Origin: Deinococcus sp. | GTDB lineage: Bacteria; Deinococcota; Deinococci; JACQHA01 | Reading direction: 5' to 3' | Length of the DNA: 6,222 nt | Assembly (NCBI GenBank): GCA_016199255.1 | Contig: JACQHA010000231.1 | Coordinates: 1-6,222, forward strand | Shown here: piece after piece, positions 1-5,889 of the stretch | How the letters are laid out: each line of letters opens with the position of its first letter | Position numbering within the stretch: the first letter of the stretch is position 1 | The notes under the pieces: model-generated | The model's database searches: none | What the model was told of the DNA's origin: nothing | Seen by the model: the letters and a program-made list of their open reading frames with translations, nothing else | Program-made: the position numbers and the translations under genes

Positions 1-343
1 GGTGGCGGGCGGCACCGGCGAGGGGGTCATTGCTGCCGCCGACGAGACCGGGCACTTTGCCATTGGCGTGGACTCGGACCAGGACTATCTAGCGCCGGGC
101 CACGTGCTCACCAGCATGCTGAAGCGCGCCGATGTGGCGGTGTTCCAGCTCATCCAGCGGACGGTGAACGGCGAGCCGGCTGGCGGGATCCTGCGCCTGG
201 GCCTGGCCAACGGCGGCATCGATCTCTCGCCCATGATCTACACCCGCCACCTGATCCCCCGGGATGTGTCGGAGCAGCTAGCCCAGATCCGGCAGATGAT
301 CCTGGACGGGGCCATTACCGTTACCGACATCACCATGTTCTAG
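1..343 (+). CDS. BMP-family ABC transporter substrate-binding protein, C-terminal part (5'-truncated by window)
   Basis: This is the final 113 codons of a binding protein of the BMP/Med/PnrA family, which captures purine nucleosides or related ligands outside the membrane and delivers them to an ABC importer. The first complete codon begins at base 2, and the frame is open to the window edge, so the true start, signal peptide and lipobox lie upstream. Visible family marks are the AGGTGEGV segment at the start, the AIGVDSDQDYLAPG segment (about residues 20-33, with the conserved Asp residues) and a C-terminal helix ending in VTDITMF. Its place just ahead of a double-NBD ATPase and two permeases is the classic NupNOPQ/Pnr order. 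The family is clear. A purine-nucleoside ligand is inferred from family, and other ligands are possible because the N-terminal half of the binding site is not visible. Confidence 0.93.
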   Translation, partial: VAGGTGEGVIAAADETGHFAIGVDSDQDYLAPGHVLTSMLKRADVAVFQLIQRTVNGEPAGGILRLGLANGGIDLSPMIYTRHLIPRDVSEQLAQIRQMILDGAITVTDITMF

Positions 344-350
344 GCATCGC

Positions 351-375
351 GGGCGGAGGCTAAGTGCCTCCGCCC
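351..375 (+). promoter_or_regulatory. Intercistronic stem-loop between binding-protein and ATPase genes
   Basis: A perfect inverted repeat, GGGCGGAGGC at 351-360 and GCCTCCGCCC at 366-375, is separated by the 5-nt loop TAAGT. It starts 7 nt after the binding-protein stop and ends 10 nt before the ATPase start. No T-run follows, so it does not look like a full intrinsic terminator. Hairpins in this position in binding-protein-dependent operons (for example malE-malF) protect the upstream message and lower expression of the membrane genes. That role is inferred here. The 5' arm also contains GGAGG, so the only strong Shine-Dalgarno-like core near the ATPase start is locked in the stem, and just a weak AGG (377-379) remains next to the ATG. 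Confidence 0.7.
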
Positions 376-385
376 CAGGCACACC

Positions 386-1900
386 ATGCCGTTTCTGGAG
401 GCCAGAGGCATCACCAAATACTTCCCCGGCGTGCTGGCTAACGACGCCGTGGACTTCGCCGCCGACCGCGGCGAGGTACATGCCGTGGTGGGTGAAAACG
501 GCGCCGGCAAGAGCACGCTTATGCGCATCCTCTATGGCCTGGAGCGGCCCGATGCCGGGGAGATCTTCTTAGCCGGTGAGCGGGTCACCATCCCCGACCC
601 GGCCACCGCCATCAGGCTGGGCATTGGTATGGTGCACCAGCACTTCAAGCTCTGCTCTTCCCTGACAGTGGCAGAGAACGTGGTGCTAGGCGCCGAGCCC
701 CACCAAGGGCCGCTCCTGGACCAGCGCCGCGCCACGGCGCAGGTGAGTGAACTGGCAGCCAAGCACGGCCTGGCAGTGGACCCCAGCGCCCAGGTGGGGA
801 CTTTGTCAGTGGGGGTGCAGCAGCGCATCGAGATCTTAAAGCTGCTCTACCGCCGCTCCCAGGTGCTGATTCTCGATGAGCCCACTGCGGTGCTCACTCC
901 CCAGGAGATCACTGAGCTGCTGGCGGTGCTGCATCAGCTGGCGGCCAGCGGGCACACGGTGATCCTCATTACCCACAAGCTGCGGGAGGTACTGGCAGTG
1001 GCGCAGCGGGTGACGGTGATGCGCCGCGGCCGGGTGGTGGGGGTGCGGCCAGTAACCCAGACCAGCGAGGCTGAACTGGCGCAGCTCATGATTGGCCGCG
1101 AGCCGCGCCGGCTGGAGCGCTCCGCGACCGTAGCTGGCGAAGTGGCACTGGAAGTCTCCAACCTGGGGGCGCGTGGCGAGCACGGGCGGTGGGCTCTTTC
1201 TGGTGTCTCGTTTACCCTGCACCGCGGCGAGGTGCTGGGCGTGGCCGGGGTGGAGGGCAACGGCCAGCGGGAGCTGGTGGAAGCCCTCACTGGCCTGCGG
1301 CGCCCGGCCACTGGCCACATCAGGCTAGCCGGAAAACCCATTACCGGCTGGCCAGTGCGCCGGCGGCGGGAAGCCGGGCTGGCCCACGTCCCCGAAGACC
1401 GCACCAGCACTGGCGTCAGCCCCACCGCCAGCATTGAAGAAAATCTGGTGGCTACTAATTTCCACCGGCCGCGCTTCCAGCGCTGGGGCTGGCTGCGGCG
1501 CGGAGAGGTCCGCCGCCACGCCCAGCAGCTCCTGGAACGCTACGAGGTGCGCGCCAGCGACGCGAGAGCGCCAACCGGCACGCTGTCTGGCGGCAACGTC
1601 CAGCGGGTGGTGCTGGCTAGAGAGCTAGATGGTGACCCTCAAGTTTTAATCGCTGCTCAGCCCACCCGGGGGCTGGATATTGCCGGCACCGAGTTTGTGC
1701 GTGCCCAGCTCCGCCGGCTGTGCGAGCAGGGACGGGCAGTATTACTGGTGTCAGCGGACCTCACCGAGATCTTGGAGGTATCCGACCGGATCATTGTGCT
1801 GTACCGGGGCCGGATCGCCGGCGAGTTGGTGGCGACAAGCGCTGATGAAGCCACCCTGGGCCAGCTCATGCTCGGCGGGGAGGCGCGGCGTGTGGCGTAG
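386..1900 (+). CDS. ABC transporter ATP-binding protein, double-NBD type (BMP/nucleoside importer)
   Basis: This 504-residue protein holds two fused nucleotide-binding domains, the usual length for NupO (YufO)/RbsA-type ATPases. It binds the cytoplasmic face of the two permeases and powers ligand uptake. NBD1 has Walker A GENGAGKST (36-44), Q-loop Gln85, a non-canonical signature LSVGVQQ (140-146), Walker B VLILDEP (160-166, Asp164/Glu165) and H-loop His197. NBD2 has a degenerate Walker A, GVEGNGQRE (288-296, no Lys-Ser/Thr), a good signature LSGGN (400-404), Walker B altered to VLIAAQP (420-426) and Ser456 where the H-loop His would be. NBD1 Walker motifs plus the NBD2 signature therefore make one normal ATP site, and the other is degenerate, as is common in this family. 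The ATG at 386 matches the usual family N-terminus, but its Shine-Dalgarno is weak. The next gene overlaps its last 11 nt. Confidence 0.96.
   Translation: MPFLEARGITKYFPGVLANDAVDFAADRGEVHAVVGENGAGKSTLMRILYGLERPDAGEIFLAGERVTIPDPATAIRLGIGMVHQHFKLCSSLTVAENVVLGAEPHQGPLLDQRRATAQVSELAAKHGLAVDPSAQVGTLSVGVQQRIEILKLLYRRSQVLILDEPTAVLTPQEITELLAVLHQLAASGHTVILITHKLREVLAVAQRVTVMRRGRVVGVRPVTQTSEAELAQLMIGREPRRLERSATVAGEVALEVSNLGARGEHGRWALSGVSFTLHRGEVLGVAGVEGNGQRELVEALTGLRRPATGHIRLAGKPITGWPVRRRREAGLAHVPEDRTSTGVSPTASIEENLVATNFHRPRFQRWGWLRRGEVRRHAQQLLERYEVRASDARAPTGTLSGGNVQRVVLARELDGDPQVLIAAQPTRGLDIAGTEFVRAQLRRLCEQGRAVLLVSADLTEILEVSDRIIVLYRGRIAGELVATSADEATLGQLMLGGEARRVA
1877..1883 (+). promoter_or_regulatory. 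Ribosome binding site that sets the permease 1 start
   Basis: GGGGAGG lies inside the ATPase coding region, 6 nt before the GTG at 1890. The reading frame is open further upstream, but upstream codons are only the shadow of the ATPase gene. This site fixes GTG 1890 as the start and implies translational coupling. Confidence 0.75.
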
Positions 1901-2963
1901 CCAGGCCTGGCTGAGCGAGGTACTGAAGGCGCTGGCCAGCGTGCTGGCGGCGCTGGCAGTGGGAGCCCTGGTGATCAGGTTTTCAGGCCAGGATCCAATT
2001 GCCACCTATACCATCCTCTTCCAGCAGGCGCTGGTTGGGCGGCGCGCCCTGGCGGAGACGCTGCTTTCCGCCACGCCCCTCCTATTCACTGGCCTGGCCA
2101 CCGCAGTAGCGTTCCGCGCCGGAGTGTTCAACGTAGGCGTCGAAGGATCTCTATACCTAGGTGGGTTTGCAGCAGTGTGGGTGGGGTTCACCTTCACCCA
2201 GCTCGGCGCCTGGGCGCTGCTCCCTTGGGCGCTGGCGGCAGCCGGAGTAGTAGGTGCGCTGTGGGGGCTGATTCCTGGGCTGCTCAAAGCCTACGTGCGG
2301 GTAGACGAGATTGTCAGCACCATTATGCTGAACTACGTAGCCATCCTCTTCACCAGCTATCTGGTGAACTACCCCTTCAAGCTGCCCGGCACCGCCAACT
2401 CCATGACTGCCCAGGTAGTCAGTGCTGCCCGGCTGCCCCGGCTGGTACAAGGCAGCCAGCTCCACCTGGGTTTTGTGCTGGGGCTGGTTCTGGTGGCGAT
2501 TATCTATCTCCTGCTCTATCACACCACCACCGGCCTGAGCATCCGCACCGTAGGCTCCAGCTCGCGCTTCGCCCGCTACGCCGGCATTGACCTGCAGCGC
2601 ACCATTGTCATGGTCATGCTCCTGAGCGGCCTGATCGGCGGCCTGGCTGGTGCCAGCCAGATATTGGGCCTCCACTACCGCTTCTTTGACCGCTTCTCGC
2701 CAGGCTACGGCTTCGACGGCATTGCCGTAGCGCTTTTGGGCCGGAACCACCCGCTAGGGGTGCTGCTGGCGGCACTGCTCTTTGGCGCCCTGCGCAACGG
2801 CGGGTCGCTGCTGGAGCTATTCAGCGAGGTGCCGCGGGATCTGATCAACGTGCTGCAGGCCACCATCATCCTCATCCTGGCCGCCGAGTTCACCTGGGGG
2901 AGAATCGCCCGGCGCCGCGCCCAGCTCCAGGCTGCCTCCCAGGAGGTGCCCCATGCGCCTTGA
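1890..2963 (+). CDS. ABC transporter permease (BPD_transp_2; NupP/YufP-like), first of two
   Basis: An integral membrane permease of 357 residues that pairs with the next gene's product to form the channel of the nucleoside-type importer. GTG 1890 is chosen because a strong Shine-Dalgarno sits 6 nt upstream and the protein then begins with a short basic segment, followed by the first membrane helix (about 11-30). Family segments seen in order are AFRAGVFNVGVEGSLYLGGF (74-93), VDEIVSTIMLNYVA (138-151), the cytoplasmic coupling loop GLSIRTVGSSSRFARYAGI (215-233), LSGLIGGLAGA (245-255) and GYGFDGIAVALLGRN (272-286). Several hydrophobic stretches of helix length separate them, including about 105-133, 193-210 and 287-300. 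A loop around 160-190 is probably external. The C-terminus is basic and polar, consistent with a cytoplasmic end. The gene overlaps the ATPase by 11 nt and the next permease by 11 nt. Confidence 0.94.
   Translation: MWRSQAWLSEVLKALASVLAALAVGALVIRFSGQDPIATYTILFQQALVGRRALAETLLSATPLLFTGLATAVAFRAGVFNVGVEGSLYLGGFAAVWVGFTFTQLGAWALLPWALAAAGVVGALWGLIPGLLKAYVRVDEIVSTIMLNYVAILFTSYLVNYPFKLPGTANSMTAQVVSAARLPRLVQGSQLHLGFVLGLVLVAIIYLLLYHTTTGLSIRTVGSSSRFARYAGIDLQRTIVMVMLLSGLIGGLAGASQILGLHYRFFDRFSPGYGFDGIAVALLGRNHPLGVLLAALLFGALRNGGSLLELFSEVPRDLINVLQATIILILAAEFTWGRIARRRAQLQAASQEVPHAP
2941..2948 (+). promoter_or_regulatory. Ribosome binding site of permease 2
   Basis: AGGAGGTG is close to a perfect anti-16S match and lies inside the end of permease 1. 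The AGGAGG core ends 6 nt before the ATG at 2953. It supports that start and coupled translation of the two permeases. Confidence 0.8.
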
Positions 2964-3855
2964 GCTGATCCCCCTGGTGTTTGCTACCTTGCGGCTTACG
3001 ACGCCCATCCTGCTGGCTGCCCTGGGCGGGGTGTTCAGCTACCAGGTGGGGCTCCTGAACATTGCTCTCGAAGGTATGATGCTCCTGGGTGCCTTCGCCG
3101 CCGTGGTACTGGGCCATTACCTGGCAAGCACGGCGCTGGGAGTGCTGGCGGCTATGGCTGCCGGAGCGCTGGCGGCACTGCTCTTTGCGTTCTTCGTTAT
3201 TCGCCTGAGAGCCAACTTGATTGTGGCCGGGCTGGCATTGAACCTGCTAGCGGCTGGCGCTACCGCCTATGCCCTGCAGGTGATCTTTGGGGTGCGCGGC
3301 TCGTTTTCCACCCAGCGCATTGCCAGCCTGGGCCGGCTGGAACTGCCCCTGGTCCAAGACATCCCGCTGCTGGGACCGGCACTCTCCGGCCATGGGCCGC
3401 TAGTCTATCTCGTGTGGGGGCTGGTGATTCTCACTCAGGTGATCCTGTATCGCACCGTATTCGGCCTGCGGCTGCGCTCTGCTGGCGAGCACCTGGAGGC
3501 AGCACTGGCAGCTGGCATCAGGGCGCGGCGGGTGCAATATACGGCGCTCTTGCTTTCCGGGGCACTCTCTGGCCTAGCTGGGGCGCAGCTATCGCTGGGA
3601 GACCTGACGCTATTCAATGAGAACATGACCAGTGGCCGGGGATTCATGGGGCTGGCAGCAGTGTTCTTCGGCTCTGGCCGGCCGCTGCCTGTGGCGCTGG
3701 CGGCACTCATCTTCGGACTATTCGACGCCCTCCAGATCAGGCTGCAGGGCTTAGGGGTGCCACCGCAGATGATCCAGATGTTACCCTATGTAGTAATCGT
3801 GCTGGCGCTCACCGCCGATGCGCTACGCAGGGGCAGTAGAGGGGCAGCATATTAG
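2953..3855 (+). CDS. ABC transporter permease (BPD_transp_2; NupQ/YufQ-like), second of two
   Basis: The second channel subunit of the importer, 300 residues and the usual length for YufQ-type permeases. It is shorter than its partner because it lacks the extra N-terminal helix and part of the external loop. Family segments are LNIALEGMMLLGAF (35-48), LRANLIVAGLALNLLA (85-100), the cytoplasmic coupling loop GLRLRSAGEHLEAALAAGI (171-189), LSGALSGLAGA (201-211) and GRGFMGLAAVFFG (228-240). Hydrophobic stretches at about 7-28, 44-56, 60-83, 88-112, 150-166, 194-213, 244-260 and 275-291 are consistent with a polytopic membrane protein. The coupling loop should bind the ATPase. ATG 2953 has an excellent Shine-Dalgarno and overlaps the previous gene by 11 nt. 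This is the last gene of the operon. The following genes run the other way. Confidence 0.94.
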   Translation: MRLELIPLVFATLRLTTPILLAALGGVFSYQVGLLNIALEGMMLLGAFAAVVLGHYLASTALGVLAAMAAGALAALLFAFFVIRLRANLIVAGLALNLLAAGATAYALQVIFGVRGSFSTQRIASLGRLELPLVQDIPLLGPALSGHGPLVYLVWGLVILTQVILYRTVFGLRLRSAGEHLEAALAAGIRARRVQYTALLLSGALSGLAGAQLSLGDLTLFNENMTSGRGFMGLAAVFFGSGRPLPVALAALIFGLFDALQIRLQGLGVPPQMIQMLPYVVIVLALTADALRRGSRGAAY

Positions 3856-3975
3856 CGCCTCTGAGGCCCTACTCATCGGTGGAGACCCAGGCGTAGATGA
3901 CGGTGGTACGAGGTATGGTTCATAGTGAACGATGCTCCTCCGCCCTCGAGGCTCCTGAGCTGGGCTAGCCGGCGG
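3856..3975. other. Convergent intergenic gap, no gene seen
   Basis: These 120 bp separate the importer operon from the oppositely oriented RTX lipoprotein gene. They hold short inverted repeats: GCCTCTGAGGC at 3857-3867, GTTCA/TGAAC at 3918-3930, and TAGCC/GGCTA at 3966-3978 overlapping the RTX stop. None has a T-run on either strand, so I cannot point to an intrinsic terminator. No reading frame of convincing length is present. Confidence 0.5.
3918..3930. repeat. Short perfect inverted repeat GTTCA-TAG-TGAAC
   Basis: Two perfect 5-nt arms flank a 3-nt centre in the convergent gap. It could be a small hairpin at the 3' end of either transcript, or chance. No T-run follows it. Confidence 0.3.
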
Positions 3976-4542
3976 CTACATTTCGCAGTCGTTGTTCAGC
4001 TCCCCATTAGTGCAGGTGTCAGTGCCAGGGCCGCCGAACAAGTTGTCAGTGCCAGGGCCGCCGTCGAGCTGGTCGTCATCCGAGCCGCCGTCGAGGATGT
4101 CGTCGCCGGTGCCACCGAGCAGGGTGTCATTGTCTGGACCGCTGATCAGGGTATCGGACCCAGCGCCCCCATCGAGCGTGTCGCTCCCAGGTCCCCCATC
4201 GAGGATGTCATTCTCCGTGCCGCCAGAGAGGCGGTCGGCCCCATCACGCCCGATCAGGGTATCCGTGCCGCTCCCCCCGCAGAGGATGTCGTCCCCACCC
4301 ATGCCGTCGAGCGTGTCATTGCCGCCTTGGCCATCGATGATGTCGTTCCCGGCAGTCCCGATGAGGGTGTTGTTGCCCTCGTCTCCTAGGATAGCGCCCG
4401 GACCGGTGCACGGGTTGCTCGGCACTCCAGGGCAGCCCCCGAGTACGAGGACCGCCAGCACGAGGCCGAGGGGACTGAACCATCCATGCCACGCCTGCCG
4501 AAGTGACCGGTCTCTCCATGCAACCCTTCGGTGCCTGAGCAT
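3976..4542 (-). CDS. Predicted RTX (hemolysin-type) calcium-binding repeat lipoprotein
   Basis: A 188-residue protein made almost entirely of RTX nonapeptides (pattern GGxGxDxLx), which bind calcium by folding into a parallel beta-roll outside the cell. The N-terminus is Arg-rich (1-20), then hydrophobic (21-34), ending in the lipobox-like LGGC with Cys37 as the probable lipidated residue. Gly at -2 is slightly atypical. About 14 repeats fill residues 53-178, for example [18 protein letters not shown] and GGTGDDILD. The tail contains [10 protein letters not shown], whose two Cys could close the roll with a disulfide. No enzymatic or adhesive domain is attached and I see no type I secretion partner, so export is probably by Sec or Tat with lipid anchoring. 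The ATG at 4542 has a perfect Shine-Dalgarno (4550-4556) 7 nt upstream. Its role is unknown: calcium-dependent surface structure is an inference. Confidence 0.85.
   Translation of the reverse strand: MLRHRRVAWRDRSLRQAWHGWFSPLGLVLAVLVLGGCPGVPSNPCTGPGAILGDEGNNTLIGTAGNDIIDGQGGNDTLDGMGGDDILCGGSGTDTLIGRDGADRLSGGTENDILDGGPGSDTLDGGAGSDTLISGPDNDTLLGGTGDDILDGGSDDDQLDGGPGTDNLFGGPGTDTCTNGELNNDCEM
4009..4386 (-). repeat. Tandem 27-bp (9-residue) RTX repeats, about 14 units
   Basis: The units encode RTX residues 53-178. Most are diverged in DNA but keep the 27-bp period. The two nearest the 3' end of the gene share an exact 20-nt block (4017-4036 and 4044-4063, exactly 27 bp apart), suggesting a recent unit duplication. 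The period also leaves the opposite strand open in long false reading frames. Confidence 0.85.
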
Positions 4543-4549
4543 CTCCTTA

Positions 4550-4556
4550 CCTCCTT
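4550..4556 (-). promoter_or_regulatory. Ribosome binding site of the RTX lipoprotein gene
   Basis: AAGGAGG on the minus strand lies 7 nt before ATG 4542, with a second GGAG directly against the start codon. It fixes the start and therefore the full signal peptide. Confidence 0.75.
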
Positions 4557-4568
4557 GCTCCCGCCGAG

Positions 4569-4581
4569 CCTATAAGGGTGA
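4569..4581 (-). promoter_or_regulatory. Shared upstream motif, copy 1 (before RTX gene)
   Basis: TCACCCTTATAGG on the minus strand, 26 nt before the RTX start. It matches copy 2 at 4789-4800 apart from one extra C. It may be an operator or part of a promoter (TATAGG resembles a -10 at 4 of 6 positions), but no good -35 is visible here. Function is inferred only from the repetition upstream of two neighbouring genes. Confidence 0.3.
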
Positions 4582-4626
4582 GCGGTACAGCCAGGGGAAG
4601 CGCTCCCGCCATACCGCCACTGCGCC

Positions 4627-4776
4627 CTACTTCTTGCCCATGTACTTCTGGGGCTCTTTGTCGAAGGTCGCCTTACAGCCCAGAGAGCAGAAGTAGTACA
4701 TCTGGCCCTTGTACTCCGACTTGCCAGCGGCCTTCTTCTCGTCCACCCTCATGCCACATACTGGGTCTTTGGTCAT
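4627..4776 (-). CDS. YHS-domain metal-binding miniprotein, 49 residues
   Basis: A very small gene read directly from the minus strand. The product is a stand-alone YHS domain. It begins MTKDPVCGMRVDEKKAAGKS, has the core YKGQMYYFCSLGCKATF (22-38) and ends KYMGKK. Cys7, Cys30 and Cys34 are the expected metal ligands (DPVCGM plus CxxxC). YHS domains occur in copper and heavy-metal ATPases and as free small proteins; they are thought to bind soft metals in the cytosol. The length is typical of the free form. ATG 4776 is chosen because AGGGGG lies about 9 nt upstream; an in-frame GTG at 4785 sits against that run and is less likely. It lies 49 nt after the oxidoreductase stop and 84 nt before the RTX start, all on one strand. 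The metal and partner are unknown. Confidence 0.9.
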   Translation of the reverse strand: MTKDPVCGMRVDEKKAAGKSEYKGQMYYFCSLGCKATFDKEPQKYMGKK

Positions 4777-4788
4777 GTGAGCCACCCC

Positions 4789-4800
4789 CCTATAAGGTGA
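4789..4800 (-). promoter_or_regulatory. Shared upstream motif, copy 2 (before YHS gene)
   Basis: TCACCTTATAGG on the minus strand, 12 nt before the YHS start and directly 5' of its G-rich ribosome site. It matches copy 1 at 4569-4581 with one base deleted. TTGCAG lies 17 nt before TATAGG, a weak promoter fit (3/6 and 4/6), but transcription from it would start at or just before the ATG, so an operator or RNA-level role is as likely. Confidence 0.3.
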
Positions 4801-4825
4801 CATATTCTATCCTGCAACTAATGAG

Positions 4826-5839
4826 CTAAACCAAAGGTGTCTCCCACTTGCCGCTTTTCGCCGAGCGGAACAGGGCATCGATGACCACCATGTTGTTGAC
4901 TGCATCCTCCAGGGGAATAGCCACCTCTGTGTCCTCGAGAATCGCCTGGGAGAAGCGGTCTCCCTGGATGGTGTACTGGTCGCAGGTGTCGTAGCTCACC
5001 GTCTTGATGTTGCACCCAAAGAGATCGCCATCGTCGATGAGAATCCGGCAGGGCCGGTCTGGTGGCGCGTTGAAGGGGATCTCGATCTCAATCCGGCCAG
5101 TGGTGCCGAAGAAGTGCATGCGCTGGTAGGGGACCACCTGGGTGCTGCACACAAAGCTTGATTGGCCCGAGGGAAAGTCCAAAATGGCCGAGGTGAGGCG
5201 ATCGATCTTCATCTTCGGATCCCGCTCTACCAGGGCCACCACCCGCTTGGGCTCCTCGCCGAAAACCCAGCGCGAGGTGGTGATGGGATAGCAGCCAATG
5301 TCCATGACGCCGCCGCCGCCGTATTCCAGGATGTTGCGGATGTTGCCGGGATCCAGCTTGAAGTAGCTGAAGAATCCCTGGACGGCGCGCAGCTCCCCGA
5401 TCTTCCCGGAGTGTATCAGCTTCAGGGTGCCCAGCCACTGGGGGTGGGTGCGGACCATGAACGCTTCCTGCATCTTGACACCGGTGCGGTCGCGCACCGC
5501 CAGGAGCTGCCGGGCTTCCTGGGCCGACATGGCGATGGGTTTTTCGCACAGCACATGTTTGCCAGCCTCGGCGGCCTTGATGGACCAGGGAACGTGCAGA
5601 TGATTGGGAAGAGGATTGTAGACCGCTTCCACCTCCCGGTCTGCCAGAAGTTCCTCGTAGGAACCATAGGCCCGCGGGATACCCAGCTGGCGAGCAATCT
5701 TCCGGGCCTGTGACAGATCCCGGGAAGCAATAGCGAGAATCTCACAGCGCTCCCCCTGCTGCATGGCGGGAATGACCTTCTCCACGCCAATTCTAGCTGT
5801 GCTGAGAATCCCCCATTTGACTTTTCTCTTCTTCCTCAT
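4826..5839 (-). CDS. Gfo/Idh/MocA-family NAD(P)-dependent oxidoreductase
   Basis: A 337-residue cytosolic dehydrogenase of the Gfo/Idh/MocA family, which oxidises or reduces sugars, inositols or related hydroxy compounds with NAD(P). The N-terminal Rossmann fold opens with VKWGILSTARIG (7-18), a variant of GxGxxG common in the D-xylose dehydrogenase / dimeric dihydrodiol dehydrogenase branch. It is followed by ASRDLSQARKIA (38-49) around the cofactor ribose region, VYNPLPNHLH (73-82) and the catalytic CEKP (98-101, Lys100). The C-terminal domain has AFMVRTHPQW (126-135) and GGGGVMDIGCYPI (174-186), with Tyr184 where many relatives have His. ATG 5839 is chosen because GAGGTG lies 6 nt upstream; a GTG at 5848 falls inside that Shine-Dalgarno. 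The substrate cannot be told from sequence. The YHS gene follows 49 nt downstream and could share its transcript. Confidence 0.93.
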   Translation of the reverse strand: MRKKRKVKWGILSTARIGVEKVIPAMQQGERCEILAIASRDLSQARKIARQLGIPRAYGSYEELLADREVEAVYNPLPNHLHVPWSIKAAEAGKHVLCEKPIAMSAQEARQLLAVRDRTGVKMQEAFMVRTHPQWLGTLKLIHSGKIGELRAVQGFFSYFKLDPGNIRNILEYGGGGVMDIGCYPITTSRWVFGEEPKRVVALVERDPKMKIDRLTSAILDFPSGQSSFVCSTQVVPYQRMHFFGTTGRIEIEIPFNAPPDRPCRILIDDGDLFGCNIKTVSYDTCDQYTIQGDRFSQAILEDTEVAIPLEDAVNNMVVIDALFRSAKSGKWETPLV

Positions 5840-5845
5840 TGCTTC

Positions 5846-5851
5846 CACCTC
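5846..5851 (-). promoter_or_regulatory. Ribosome binding site that sets the oxidoreductase start
   Basis: GAGGTG on the minus strand, 6 nt before ATG 5839. It decides between that ATG and the in-frame GTG at 5848, which lies inside this site and would have no ribosome site of its own. Confidence 0.7.
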
Positions 5852-5879
5852 TGCGCGACCTACCTACGGTTAAGAACTG

Positions 5880-5889
5880 CTAGCGCTAG
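5880..5889. promoter_or_regulatory. Perfect 10-bp palindrome, possible operator
   Basis: CTAGCGCTAG is a perfect palindrome about 40 nt upstream of the oxidoreductase start. It overlaps the downstream end of the candidate -10 element. The position suits a repressor site, but one short palindrome is weak evidence. Confidence 0.3.

Noticed and set aside
1680..1889. A 70-codon N-terminal extension of permease 1
   Set aside because: It is an out-of-frame shadow of the ATPase NBD2 with no permease similarity. GTG 1890 has a strong Shine-Dalgarno 6 nt upstream.
3869..3919. Possible gene remnant on the minus strand in the convergent gap (tail reading VIYAWVSTDE before a stop)
   Set aside because: Only 16 codons between two stops, with no start or family match. 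Too little to call a pseudogene.
4009..4386. Regular repeats resembling a CRISPR array
   Set aside because: Units are contiguous, coding and diverged, with a 27-bp (9-codon) period and no unique spacers; they are RTX protein repeats.
4595..4607. GGGA-AGCGC-TCCC hairpin after the YHS gene as a terminator
   Set aside because: A 4-bp stem with no T-run on the minus strand; too weak to support.
3925..4696. Long plus-strand reading frames (154 and 234 codons) opposite the RTX gene, with repeated Ser/Pro/Val-rich translations
   Set aside because: The 27-bp period of the RTX repeats keeps other frames open. The minus frame gives textbook RTX units, a lipobox and a strong ribosome site; the plus frames give low-complexity sequence only.
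5162..5713. 183-codon plus-strand frame inside the oxidoreductase
   Set aside because: It is antisense to a complete, motif-bearing Gfo/Idh/MocA gene, with no recognisable domain or ribosome-site support.
5840..5848. GTG 5848 as oxidoreductase start
   Set aside because: The codon lies inside the GAGGTG ribosome site that serves ATG 5839 and has no ribosome site of its own.
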